Part shown: piece after piece, positions 33,925 to 42,377 of the stretch
Numbering within the stretch: position 1 is the stretch's first letter
Layout: every line of letters starts with the position of its first letter
Origin: Rossellomorea marisflavi
GTDB lineage: Bacteria > Bacillota > Bacilli > Bacillales > Bacillaceae_B
DNA: 64,000 nt
Direction: 5' to 3'
NCBI GenBank assembly: GCA_003667865.1
Contig: CP033051.1
Location: 1,943,501 to 2,007,500 of the forward strand
Translations under genes and position numbers: made by a program
The notes under the pieces: generated by a model
Told to the model about the DNA's origin: nothing
The model's input: only the letters and a program-made list of their open reading frames with translations
Database searches by the model: none

Positions 33925-36900
33925 TAAAATACGCTTTACCAATGTTGTGTATGAGGATGGAATGAAGCGGTATAATGATGAGATTTTCAAATTTGATGGC
34001 TATAATGGTGCGATTTTGCTTGAGAACGGTGGCGGAAAAACGGTCTTTATTCAAACAGCCCTTCAAGCGATTATCCCGCATACGAATCTATCAGATCGTA
34101 AAATTAAGCAGACACTGCAGCTAGACAATTATCCTGCTCATATTGCAATTGAATGGATTCTATCAGACAATCCAAGACGTTATTTGGTTACGTGTGTCAG
34201 TTTATTTTTAACAAAAGATGGTCTCGGTTCCTATCGTTATGTGTATCCGTATCAGTCAGGAGACCGACATGGGATTGATGAGATTCCGTTTGTCCGCAAA
34301 GACTCGAATCGACCAGCCGACCGTGGAGAGATTTCCGATTACTATCAGAATATGACACAGCAGTATATGAATGCGCAAACATTCCAGACGATTAAAGCGT
34401 TCCAGGAGCATATTGAGGAACAGTATCATATCATTGCCAACGAATGGGAGAGTATTGTAAAAATCAATAGTACGGAAGGTGGCGTCGAGGCCTTTTTCGA
34501 TGAGTGCAAGCAAACGAATCAGCTTTTTGACCGTCTGCTCATTCCGACCGTTGAAGGTGCGATTGCAGGGCATAACGAAAATACCTTTGCCGACACCTTC
34601 GAAAAGCATCGCTCCAGCTTCAAGCTATACAAGGAGCTAAAGGAACAAATCGAAGAAAACAAAGCGATCGAAGAAGAGCTCAATCGCTATGTTGAAACAT
34701 ACGAAGGACTACACGAACACCAGCAAGCCTACGAGCAAAATAAACAACGAGCCAAAGCGGTTATGAATCTGATTCATAACCAGCAGCAAGCTAGAGGGAC
34801 GGACCTTCAAGAAATAGAAGAGAAGTTGTTGGAATGGGAAACAGCACAACGGAATCATCAGAAAAAGGAGCTCTCTCTAAGCATTCAACAAGAGCAATCG
34901 ACACTAGACAAGCTAGAAGTAGAGAGACAAGAAGCTGAACAGCAACTCGCAATGGGAAAAGAGGATCTTACCGATGCCAAAACAAGCTTCTACTCATTGA
35001 AGCTAGCCGAGCTAAAACAGCAACACAAGGAAGAGGGAGATCGCCAGCAGTCCTTACAAAACCAACTCGAAACTCTTGATCATGATCAGGATATTGAAGA
35101 AATCAAAGACAAGCTAGACGAAAACAGCCATGAGCTGATGGGCTACTTTTCACATGAGCTAGAAGAAAGCACAAAACGCAAGCAAGGGCTCATGATTGAA
35201 AAACAACCGATTGTGGATCAAATAGAAGATGTTAAGAAAAAGGAGAAAGAACTAAGTGGTCAGCTGAAGCAAACTCAAGGTACGTTCAATCAAAATGCTG
35301 GTGTCATCCAGAATCTTGAAAAACAAATGATCCGTATCCAAAATCGAATTTTATCAAATCCAGATCAAGAGTCTGTAAAAGACAGTGCTCAGCAATGGGA
35401 AAAGCGTCTTGTTTCCTTAGATAATCAAATTGTGCAGTTGAAGACAGATAATAAGCAGCTAGAAGGTAAAATAAAAGAAGCGAAAGAACAAAAGGAAGCA
35501 GTAGAGAAACAAAGGGAAGAGAAGGATCATACACGAATTAAACTGGAAACAGAAATTCAGCAAATCGAGCAGGCTCACGAAAAAGTAAAAGCTCTGCTAG
35601 GTTCATTGCGTTCACAATGGGCAACCTATGACTCCATCTACCTAAAACAGGATTCTATTACTCAACAAATCCATGATTCTATTCAAAGAATAGTGAACGA
35701 GAGAGAAGACCGTTTGTATAAGGAACGGTTAGCACACAGGTTCATGGATGACTATGGTAGTCAGGATCTATTCTTTGCAGACCCTTATCTTGAAAAGCAA
35801 ATCAAACAATGGAGCAATCAATTTGATTTACTTGAAACAGGAGTGCAGTTTATCCAATCATTGGAGGAATCTGTTCTAGAGGAAGCAGCCAAGTACCCAT
35901 TATGGCCAATGACGCTCATTACAACTGAAACGGAACAGGAGCAACTGAAACAAAAAGTTCAACATTTGAACAAGCATCTTCAATTCCCAATAGATGTGTT
36001 ATCAATAGAAGAAGCACGTGCGATTGTTAAAGGAGAACATCTGCCATCGTCTCCAATCGTTCCAAATCACTGGACAGAAAATCAACACCCTACAACCTTC
36101 GAGGACTGGAAGCAATCGATGAAGGAACAAGCAGAGGAAGCATCGGGAGTCCGAAAAGAAGTTGAAGCGAGATTGGAAGAGTGGAATCGAGGCGCGGAGC
36201 AATTATCCTCATTTCTACGAGACTACCCTTATGAAGACTATCAGAATCGTAAAGACAGCCTAGTGAAGCTTACACAAGAACTGCAAGAATGTAGTGCCGA
36301 ACAAAGAAGACTGCAGACAAGTATAACTGAAGATGAACAGCTGCTTTCTACTCAGAAGGAACGAATCGATTCGTCTGAAAAAGAACATCAAGGGCTTGAG
36401 CGGAAGTTAGAGGCAGCTATAGAATATCTCAGTTTGGAAAAAGAACATGGTGAACTAAAGAAAAGCCAGGAAGAGCTCTCACAGCAAATTGCTGCATTTG
36501 AACGATCCATGAGAAGTAATGAGCGACATCTCCTAAGATTACAAGAGGAAAAGGAACAAATTGAAGACTTAGTTAGAAGTGAACAATACTACTACAATAC
36601 GTTGATTGATGATCCACTGTATCAAGAGGTGAAATTGTTCGGAGCGAAGTATTCTAGTAAAGCAATCAATGTTTTAAAAGCAGAACGCGAGGAATTAGGT
36701 TTTGCCTTACGTAAACTATCAAGTACTCGTCGTGAGATTCAGCTTCAACTTGAGAATGCCCACAAGGAACGATTGCGTCTTCAAACATCAATGAAAGAGA
36801 TTGTACTAGATTATGGTCCATTGAATGAAGTAATGCTATTCCCTCCTAATGGAAAAGAACAGATCTCTATGCTCCGAGAAAAGATGAAAGAGTTAGAGAT

Positions 36901-38320
36901 TGTTGTGAAGAAGGGATCGAAGCAACATGAAGAAGTAAATGGGAAAAAGATTAAGCAGGAAAAAGTAGTAGAGTTAGCCATTGATCAATTCCAGCAGGAG
37001 TTTCAGGGGGAAGAGCCAGAGCCTTTTACAGATTCTCTATCAAAAGTACAAGAGCAGCTTATTGAAGAAAAGCAGGGACTTCAGGAGAAGCATGCCTTTC
37101 TTTTACGTGAGCAAGAGCGTTTCAACAAAGAGCTTACGTCAATTACAGATGCTTACCATGAACTAAACCGATTTGAAGAAGCACATCATTTTATAGGACC
37201 ATCAATCGTAGCTACAGCATTATCTGAGAATGAGGTTCAAGATTTTACTTATGACAGACTTACCTTTGTAAAGAGAGTAACCTCTGAACTGAAGCAAGGA
37301 AAAGACAATGTGTCGAAAGAATGGTCAAAGGTTGAACGAGCAAAAGATACATTCAAAGCATTCTGTAAAAACAAAATAACGAATGTGAAAATGCAAAAAA
37401 TGGCCAGAGATGGAATTGACTCAAAACGCACGTACAAAGAGGTCATCGAATTCCAAACCCATATGCAAAAACGCATTCAAACAGCAATCAAGTACAATGA
37501 AGCAAGTATTATGGACCATGACAAACAGCTTGAGCAATTTGTTACACATATTAATAGTCATCTACGCACGATTGCTGGAGAGCTTGAACTGATTCCGAAA
37601 AAGACTAAGGTGAAGGTGGAGGACAAGTGGAAGGAAATCTATAAATTCACCATTCCAGAATGGACAGAGGAAGAAGGTAAAAGTCGAATTCGCAAGCACA
37701 TTGAATGGATACTAGACCAGCTAGAATCCGAGCGCTTCCGAAACCATGAAGGACAGGAGGATACTGGAAAGGTCCGAAAAGAAATTGAAACATGGATCCA
37801 ATCCAAACAACTCCTACGTGTTGTCATGAACAACGAAATGATGAAGGTAACTTGTCGTAAAGTTACAAACGACAACCAGGTCACAACCCGTTCTTATTCA
37901 TGGGAGCAATCCAATGTCTGGTCTGGGGGAGAAAAGTGGAGTAAAAACATGACACTGTTCTTAGGAATCCTGAACTATGTAGCAGAAAAGCAAAAGCATA
38001 TTGAAGCAAATATGAAACGCCATAGAGTGGTGATTATGGATAACCCGTTTGGAAAAGCATCAAGTGATCACGTATTAAATCCAGTCTTCTTTATCGCCGA
38101 GCAGCTAGGGTTTCAGATCATTGCTTTAACAGCACATGCAGAGGGGAAATTCTTGCGGGATTACTTCCCAGTCATTTATAGCTGCCGTTTACGAAAGGCT
38201 GCGGATTCAAATAAGCAGATCATGACGAAGGAAAAACAGCTGCATCAGGCTTATTTTCAGGATCATGAGCCTCAAGCACTTGATCGACTTGGTGAGGTTG
38301 AGCAGATGGAGTTGTTTTAA
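33911..38320 (+). CDS. jetC: Wadjet protein JetC (MukB/MksB-like SMC ATPase)
   Basis: 1469-residue SMC-type ATPase. The N-terminal head has Walker A LLENGGGKT (36-44). Two very long coiled-coil arms rich in Glu, Gln and Lys surround a hinge near the middle (about 600-760). The C-terminal head has the ABC signature WSGGEKWSKNM and Walker B VVIMDNPFGKASSDH. It would extrude DNA loops to sense small circular DNA, which JetD then cuts. GGAGGAGG lies before ATG 33911 inside the end of jetB. The 1513-codon frame starting at 33779 is only an open extension into jetB. Confidence 0.9.
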   Translation: MPSISKIRFTNVVYEDGMKRYNDEIFKFDGYNGAILLENGGGKTVFIQTALQAIIPHTNLSDRKIKQTLQLDNYPAHIAIEWILSDNPRRYLVTCVSLFLTKDGLGSYRYVYPYQSGDRHGIDEIPFVRKDSNRPADRGEISDYYQNMTQQYMNAQTFQTIKAFQEHIEEQYHIIANEWESIVKINSTEGGVEAFFDECKQTNQLFDRLLIPTVEGAIAGHNENTFADTFEKHRSSFKLYKELKEQIEENKAIEEELNRYVETYEGLHEHQQAYEQNKQRAKAVMNLIHNQQQARGTDLQEIEEKLLEWETAQRNHQKKELSLSIQQEQSTLDKLEVERQEAEQQLAMGKEDLTDAKTSFYSLKLAELKQQHKEEGDRQQSLQNQLETLDHDQDIEEIKDKLDENSHELMGYFSHELEESTKRKQGLMIEKQPIVDQIEDVKKKEKELSGQLKQTQGTFNQNAGVIQNLEKQMIRIQNRILSNPDQESVKDSAQQWEKRLVSLDNQIVQLKTDNKQLEGKIKEAKEQKEAVEKQREEKDHTRIKLETEIQQIEQAHEKVKALLGSLRSQWATYDSIYLKQDSITQQIHDSIQRIVNEREDRLYKERLAHRFMDDYGSQDLFFADPYLEKQIKQWSNQFDLLETGVQFIQSLEESVLEEAAKYPLWPMTLITTETEQEQLKQKVQHLNKHLQFPIDVLSIEEARAIVKGEHLPSSPIVPNHWTENQHPTTFEDWKQSMKEQAEEASGVRKEVEARLEEWNRGAEQLSSFLRDYPYEDYQNRKDSLVKLTQELQECSAEQRRLQTSITEDEQLLSTQKERIDSSEKEHQGLERKLEAAIEYLSLEKEHGELKKSQEELSQQIAAFERSMRSNERHLLRLQEEKEQIEDLVRSEQYYYNTLIDDPLYQEVKLFGAKYSSKAINVLKAEREELGFALRKLSSTRREIQLQLENAHKERLRLQTSMKEIVLDYGPLNEVMLFPPNGKEQISMLREKMKELEIVVKKGSKQHEEVNGKKIKQEKVVELAIDQFQQEFQGEEPEPFTDSLSKVQEQLIEEKQGLQEKHAFLLREQERFNKELTSITDAYHELNRFEEAHHFIGPSIVATALSENEVQDFTYDRLTFVKRVTSELKQGKDNVSKEWSKVERAKDTFKAFCKNKITNVKMQKMARDGIDSKRTYKEVIEFQTHMQKRIQTAIKYNEASIMDHDKQLEQFVTHINSHLRTIAGELELIPKKTKVKVEDKWKEIYKFTIPEWTEEEGKSRIRKHIEWILDQLESERFRNHEGQEDTGKVRKEIETWIQSKQLLRVVMNNEMMKVTCRKVTNDNQVTTRSYSWEQSNVWSGGEKWSKNMTLFLGILNYVAEKQKHIEANMKRHRVVIMDNPFGKASSDHVLNPVFFIAEQLGFQIIALTAHAEGKFLRDYFPVIYSCRLRKAADSNKQIMTKEKQLHQAYFQDHEPQALDRLGEVEQMELF

Positions 38321-38364
38321 GTTATTCTTTGATTTTGGTTTTAACATGATTGGAGGCTTAGGTG

Positions 38365-38541
38365 ATGAATAATAAATATTCCGTTGCTACAACTAAAAAA
38401 GTTGTACGTATTGCTGAAGCTCCTAGTAAGCTATCCACTGTCTCAAGTGATAGATATTTAAGAAATGCTATAAGAGAAGGTAGTTCTTTACTTGAAAAGC
38501 TCTCATCTATACCGAGGATAAATGCAGAACGAAAATTATAA
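38365..38541 (+). CDS. Small 58-residue protein after the Wadjet operon
   Basis: ORF of 58 codons with RBS GGAGG (38352-38356) 8 bases before ATG 38365 and a terminator after its stop. The product is basic: MNNKYSVATTKKVVRIAEAP at the start, then SKLSTVSSDRYLRNAIREG and a Leu/Arg-rich tail. It begins 44 bp after jetC with no terminator between, so it is probably co-transcribed. The family is not recognised. It could be an accessory Wadjet factor or an unrelated small protein. Confidence 0.6.
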   Translation: MNNKYSVATTKKVVRIAEAPSKLSTVSSDRYLRNAIREGSSLLEKLSSIPRINAERKL

Positions 38542-38557
38542 AATAATGAAACAATAA

Positions 38558-38587
38558 AAACCTTAGATTATTAAATCTAGGGTTTTT
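38558..38587 (+). terminator. Terminator of the Wadjet operon
   Basis: AAACCTTAGATT (38558-38569) pairs with AATCTAGGGTTT (38574-38585), one G-U pair, then T-rich sequence. It lies 17 bp after the small ORF. Confidence 0.8.
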
Positions 38588-38633
38588 GATTCTTTTAAAC
38601 ATCAACCAGTAAATAAAATTCTTTCTGTCTTAT

Positions 38634-38680
38634 AGGCCCGTCCTCAATACGTAAATGTTTTAGTGCATTGAGGGACTTGC
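38634..38680. repeat. Family B hairpin repeat (diverged)
   Basis: AGGCCCGTCCTCAATACG...TTTTAGTGCATTGAGGGAC. The family B pattern is GGGCCTGTCCCC...GTTAATGCTTTAGTACAC...GGGGACAGGCCC. It lies between convergent genes. Confidence 0.7.
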
Positions 38681-38726
38681 ATTCTTTACATGGCTAGTCT
38701 GTTTCCTTTATTCAACTAAAAGGATC

Positions 38727-39134
38727 CTATCTTTGGATTTCATCTAATTCTTCTTTCTCAATATCTTCCATTTCCTCATGAGTAATCCCAAAAGGAATTC
38801 CGCCATCGGTATATCCCGCAATGAAAGCAAAAGTTTCATCAGATTCTATTAAATCATAGGCATTCTTTTTTATTTTTTTGTTTTCTCTTTGTTGCTTGTG
38901 TACTTTAATTAGCCTTTCAATTTCTTCCTTTTCTTCTTTACTAATGTTAAAACCAGAGCTTGTGAGTTCTTTCAAAGCATTCTTTAGGTTTAGACCGAAC
39001 TTTTTTGAGTATGCTTTTACGATGTTCTCACCTTCATGCTCACTAACCCAGGAACGTGAGATCTCCAACCGTTCTTTCTTTGGCATGCCCCAAAATTGTT
39101 TCTTCTTACTTTTTCGTTTCTTTTTACTGCCCAA
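38727..39134 (-). CDS. Basic/acidic charged protein of unknown function
   Basis: 135 residues. The N-terminus is extremely basic (GSKKKRKSKKKQFWGMPKKER); the C-terminus is acidic (THEEMEDIEKEELDEIQR) after AFIAGYTDGGIPFGI, a conserved-looking stretch. TTG 39134 sits 8 bases after AGAGAGG and is the better start; GTG 39143 would overlap the ribosome site. I do not recognise the family. The Lys-rich tail suggests nucleic acid binding. Confidence 0.6.
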   Translation of the reverse strand: MGSKKKRKSKKKQFWGMPKKERLEISRSWVSEHEGENIVKAYSKKFGLNLKNALKELTSSGFNISKEEKEEIERLIKVHKQQRENKKIKKNAYDLIESDETFAFIAGYTDGGIPFGITHEEMEDIEKEELDEIQR

Positions 39135-39405
39135 ATCAAACACCTCTCTTTAAAAAATGAGTTATATAGATGTTTTTTTGATCCAAAGCTAAATCAATAA
39201 GTGGGTAATTTCTTTGCTACTATTCTGTTCCTTTTCGAAACATAACTAAGGCTAGTGTACTGACTCCAGTATACTAAAATTATTTACGTACCTGGGGCAG
39301 GTTCAATATTAAGAGTGAAATTTTTGAGGAAACTAGAGGGAATGATGTGTGGGGAAGGTAAAGTAATAATTATTAGTAGTACTTTTCAATCAAAAGATTT
39401 ACCCA

Positions 39406-39651
39406 CTATATTCGTCTCACCCTCATCAGTGGATCTTTACGAATATGTACGATACATTCCTCGTTCGACGTATGATAAACAATATTCCCAGGTTCTACAT
39501 TAAAAAATTCTTTATTTGCATTTTCTTCTGGAATGGAACGAATGGGTGCGACTTCATCAATGATTTTTTTATCCTCTTCCTCATGAAAATTAAGAATTGA
39601 AACTAAAACAAACTGATTTGGGAATAATTTTCTAACTTCCTGCCACTTCAT
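39406..39651 (-). CDS. Small conserved-looking protein, unknown function
   Basis: 81 residues starting MKWQEVRKLFPNQFVLVSIL, with EEEDKKIIDEVAPIRSIPE in the middle and a C-terminal beta-rich part ending DPLMRVRRI. RBS AAAGGAGAG precedes ATG 39651. Single-domain proteins of this look accompany mobile regions. No function is assigned. An open frame on the other strand (39315-39503) is less likely. Confidence 0.6.
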   Translation of the reverse strand: MKWQEVRKLFPNQFVLVSILNFHEEEDKKIIDEVAPIRSIPEENANKEFFNVEPGNIVYHTSNEECIVHIRKDPLMRVRRI

Positions 39652-39782
39652 ATTCTATCTCTCCTTTTCTTTTATTATAAGCTGTAGCTAATTGCATACC
39701 AGTTCTTATCATTCATAACGGATAGGTAATCACAGGTTAAAACGTACTTTTAAATTCTGGTTTCTTAAAAAGTCTTGTTCTC

Positions 39783-39818
39783 CATTACGTTAGGGCTTTA
39801 GTGTATTCGGGACTGGCC
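39783..39818. repeat. Degenerate family B repeat
   Basis: ACGTTAGGGCTTTAGTGTATTCGGGAC keeps the centre of family B but has lost most of the outer stem. Confidence 0.45.
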
Positions 39819-40068
39819 ACAGTATAATAGGCATTGGGGTATTCCGGTGATAGAGTAACTTTTCGAGGGAAGTCAGTAACTAGTTTACTGATTCTTAAGG
39901 AGTCTTTTAAGGTCTTTTATTTCACTTTCTTGCTTTATAGAACGTGCTGCTAATGTATCGATGATAAGATTCTGACTTTCTAATGTATGGATAGTCTACA
40001 CTTAGTTAGACAGAAAATTTAAGGTCAAGTAGAATTAACTATACTAATCAGTTATGAGGAGAATCTAC

Positions 40069-40353
40069 ATGACAAAAAGAGTACGTCGAACATTTACCGA
40101 GGAATTTAAGAAACAGATCGTGCAGCTTCATCTAAGTGGTAAGCCTCGCAAAGATATAATTCGTGAATATGAATTAACCCCTTCTTCACTTGATAAGTGG
40201 ATTAGTCAAAGTAAAACCTCCGGTTCCTTCAAAGAAAAGGATAACCTCAGCCCCGAACAGAAAGAGCTACTGGAACTTAGGAAGAGAAATAAACTATTAG
40301 AAATGGAAAATGACATTTTAAAGCAAGCAGCGCTGATACTAGGACGAAAGTAA
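40069..40353 (+). CDS. IS3-family transposase OrfA
   Basis: 94-residue DNA-binding subunit: HTH_Tnp_1 domain RRTFTEEFKKQIVQLHLSGK, SSLDKWISQSKTSG, then a leucine-zipper helix LLELRKRNKLLEMENDILKQ. GAGGAG is 7 bases before ATG 40069. OrfB lies in the -1 frame right after it; a frameshifted OrfAB is the usual active form. Confidence 0.9.
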   Translation: MTKRVRRTFTEEFKKQIVQLHLSGKPRKDIIREYELTPSSLDKWISQSKTSGSFKEKDNLSPEQKELLELRKRNKLLEMENDILKQAALILGRK

Positions 40354-40355
40354 AT

Positions 40356-41189
40356 GTGATTAAAAACAACCAGCACAAATACTCGATATCAGCAATGTGC
40401 AAGGTCCTACAACTCCCTAGGAGTACATATTATTATGAAGCAAAAGAACGAAAGAATGAAGATGATATCACATCAGATGTCATAGAAGTATTCCATCAGA
40501 GCCGCCAAAATTATGGTACGAGAAAAATAAAGCATGAGCTGAAGAAGCGTGGAAAATTAGTATCTCGTCGTCGAATCGGGAGAATTATGAACGAACAAGG
40601 ACTTGTATCGACTTATACTGTGGCTCAATTTAAACCGCATAATGATAAACCAAACGAGAGTGATCAAGTAAATGAATTAAACCGTGAATTTTCACAAGAA
40701 GAAGAGTTGACTGTCGTGGTGAGCGACTTAACGTATGTAAGAGTCCATAAAAAATGGCATTACATATGTGTATTTATTGATCTCTTTAATCGGGAAATTA
40801 TAGGGTTTAGCACAGGTGAGAACAAAGATGCTTTACTAGTTTATCGAGCTCTGTCATCAATTAAAGGTAACTTACATTCCATTCAAATGTTCCATACGGA
40901 CCGAGGAAGAGAATTTAAAAACCAGGTCATTGATGAAGCACTAGAAACGTTTAATATCAAACGTTCTCTCAGTTTAAAAGGGTGTCCTTATGATAATGCA
41001 GTAGCAGAAGCAACATTTAAAATCATCAAAACAGAGTTCGTAAAGAAGCGTCATTTTGATAGTTTAGAAGAGTTACATAGAGAGTTTACAGACTATGTGC
41101 ACTGGTATAACCATCTACGTATCCATGGTACTTTAGACTATTTAAGTCCAGTTGAATACAAACTTACGCACCTTAAGAAAACTGTCTAG
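40356..41189 (+). CDS. IS3-family transposase OrfB (rve integrase domain)
   Basis: 277 residues with an HTH_21 region (SRQNYGTRKIKHELKKRG) and an rve DDE core: Asp in VVSDLTYVRV, Asp in MFHTDRGREFKN, and Glu in YDNAVAEATFKIIKTEF. It is complete to HGTLDYLSPVEYKL, the family's usual end. GTG 40356 is a weak start; expression probably depends on frameshifting or coupling from OrfA. No A6G slippery run is seen at the junction. Confidence 0.9.
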   Translation: MIKNNQHKYSISAMCKVLQLPRSTYYYEAKERKNEDDITSDVIEVFHQSRQNYGTRKIKHELKKRGKLVSRRRIGRIMNEQGLVSTYTVAQFKPHNDKPNESDQVNELNREFSQEEELTVVVSDLTYVRVHKKWHYICVFIDLFNREIIGFSTGENKDALLVYRALSSIKGNLHSIQMFHTDRGREFKNQVIDEALETFNIKRSLSLKGCPYDNAVAEATFKIIKTEFVKKRHFDSLEELHREFTDYVHWYNHLRIHGTLDYLSPVEYKLTHLKKTV

Positions 41190-41527
41190 TTTAGTGTTGA
41201 CAATCCAGTATCTTTAAGTTCGTCTGTCTTGTGATCAATATGTTTCTCAATACGTTCAAAGTAGGGACCAAGACCATTGATGAGATAACTTTTTATTTTT
41301 GAAACATCTTCCCTTATTTCTTCTTGTCCTTTTTTCAAAACCTTTAATTCTTCTTGCCCTTTTTTTAGATCCTTTAATTCATCAAGTATTAACTTTAGTG
41401 TATCTTGCATGAGTATATCACCTCTTTCCTTTTGATTTATTATAGCACGGATGGATGTAAGGGAGAGCACTTAACATGTTGGGCACGACCATCTGACATT
41501 GAGTGGCAGGAACCATTTTTCTTAAGT

Positions 41528-41547
41528 GGGACAAGGAACCTGTCCCC
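41528..41547. repeat. Family C hairpin
   Basis: GGGACAAGGAACCTGTCCCC, identical to 30558-30577; stem GGGACA/TGTCCC. Confidence 0.75.
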
Positions 41548-41661
41548 ACGACCCCCTATTATAAAATAATTTCCTTAAATAAATGCTGTACATTGCAAAT
41601 GGTATGGTATACTTACAATAACCTTTGAAGCTTTAAATCTTTTGCTTTACACGTTCGATCT

Positions 41662-41691
41662 CCCTACTCAGATTATTGGGTAGGGTTTTTT
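41662..41691 (+). terminator. Orphan intrinsic terminator
   Basis: CCCTACTCA (41662-41670) pairs with TGGGTAGGG (41677-41685), then six T. No ORF lies upstream on this strand, so a short non-coding transcript from around 41610 is possible. Confidence 0.65.
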
Positions 41692-41713
41692 ATTGTCTAA
41701 TGAGAAAATTCCA

Positions 41714-41748
41714 CAAAAAAACAGGTCCTATTACTAGGACCTGTTTTC
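41714..41748 (-). terminator. Terminator of the cold-shock gene
   Basis: On the minus strand AAAACAGGTCCT pairs with AGGACCTGTTTT over a short loop, followed by TTTTG. Confidence 0.85.
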
Positions 41749-41764
41749 GTTATCTTGACTAAGA

Positions 41765-41965
41765 TTAAGCTTTTTGAACGTTAGAAGCTTGAGGTCCACG
41801 TGCACCTTGCTCAACGTCAAATGTAACTTTTTGACCTTCGTCTAAAGATTTGAAACCTTCGCTTTGGATTGCAGAGAAATGTACGAATACATCGTCACCA
41901 TTTTCGCGCTCGATAAAACCAAAACCTTTTTCTGCGTTAAACCATTTAACTGTACCTGTTTCCAT
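41765..41965 (-). CDS. csp: Cold-shock protein, CspA/CspB family
   Basis: 66-residue OB-fold RNA chaperone: [18 protein letters not shown] with RNP1 KGFGFIE and RNP2 VFVHF, ending [10 protein letters not shown]. These motifs melt RNA structure in the cold and aid translation. AGGAGGC is 8 bases before ATG 41965. A 15-bp palindrome sits immediately upstream of the ribosome site, in what is probably a long regulatory leader. The exact paralogue (B, C or D) cannot be fixed. Confidence 0.95.
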   Translation of the reverse strand: METGTVKWFNAEKGFGFIERENGDDVFVHFSAIQSEGFKSLDEGQKVTFDVEQGARGPQASNVQKA

Positions 41966-41972
41966 AATTGTT

Positions 41973-41995
41973 GCCTCCTAGTACGATAATCGTAC
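41973..41995 (-). promoter_or_regulatory. Palindrome next to the csp ribosome site
   Basis: Perfect palindrome GTACGAT-A-ATCGTAC (41981-41995), one base from AGGAGG (41974-41979). In RNA it would form a 6-7-bp hairpin stacked against the ribosome site. Confidence 0.6.
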
Positions 41996-42332
41996 AATGT
42001 ATTACTATCCTTGCCCAAAGTGGTTTTTAAGACGAAAAGTGTGACACTCATACAATCTCTTAATACCGAACAAAAATAATTAAGTTAATCATATCAGGTT
42101 GTGTTAAGGATTGCAAATCATTAGAAGAAATAGGAAATACAATGCTTGTTCATTAAGATGTTAATGCTTAAAAAATCTAGGGGAGAGTCCCTGTTTCGTA
42201 GAGAGTTTGAATGTGAAAATGATTCCTTCAAAAACACCTATAACTAATGCAGTGAAAAAGGGCGTGTAAAGATCTAAATAGGAACTTCTTAAGTCTATTC
42301 AGTCTATCAAGAGTTTCGATTTATAAAGAATA

Positions 42333-42377
42333 AGGCCTGTCCTCCCGGTATGAATTAGTACACTAGGGACAGGCCTA
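42333..42377. repeat. Family B hairpin repeat
   Basis: GGCCTGTCCTCCCGG...ATTAGTACACTAGGGACAGGCCT. It overlaps the stop codon of the methyltransferase-like gene and can terminate it. The remainder of 41996-42332 shows only the presumed csp leader. Confidence 0.8.

Larger units (their letters stand above)
39988..41207 (+). mobile_element. IS3-family element (1220 bp)
   Basis: Imperfect terminal inverted repeats: TGGATAGTCTACACT...TAGACAG at 39988 and, from 41207 on the other strand, TGGATTGTCAACACT...TAGACAG. TG/CA ends and a 3-bp target duplication GTA (39985-39987 and 41208-41210) fit the IS3 family. It contains orfA and orfB and is inserted in a coiled-coil gene. Confidence 0.92.
39885..41410 (-). 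pseudogene. Coiled-coil protein gene split by an IS3 element
   Basis: The 5' part begins at ATG 41410 (GAGGTG upstream) and encodes MQDTLKLILDELKDLKKGQ, then a heptad-rich coil up to DHKTDELKD at the IS edge (41208). The 3' part continues in frame on the far side (39984-39885), reading LESQNLIIDTLAARSIKQ, then SEIKDLKRLLKNQ and TAA at 39887-39885. Removing the IS and one GTA duplicate gives one uninterrupted frame of about 100 codons. As it stands the 5' part ends six residues into the IS (stop at 41186). Function unknown; it resembles small coiled-coil proteins. Confidence 0.8.

Noticed and set aside
39315..39503. 62-codon plus-strand frame
   Set aside because: It overlaps the better supported minus-strand gene at 39406-39651 and lacks a ribosome site.
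41640..41695. tRNA-like GTTCGATC segment
   Set aside because: It resembles a T-loop, but no acceptor, D or anticodon arms can be folded around it.
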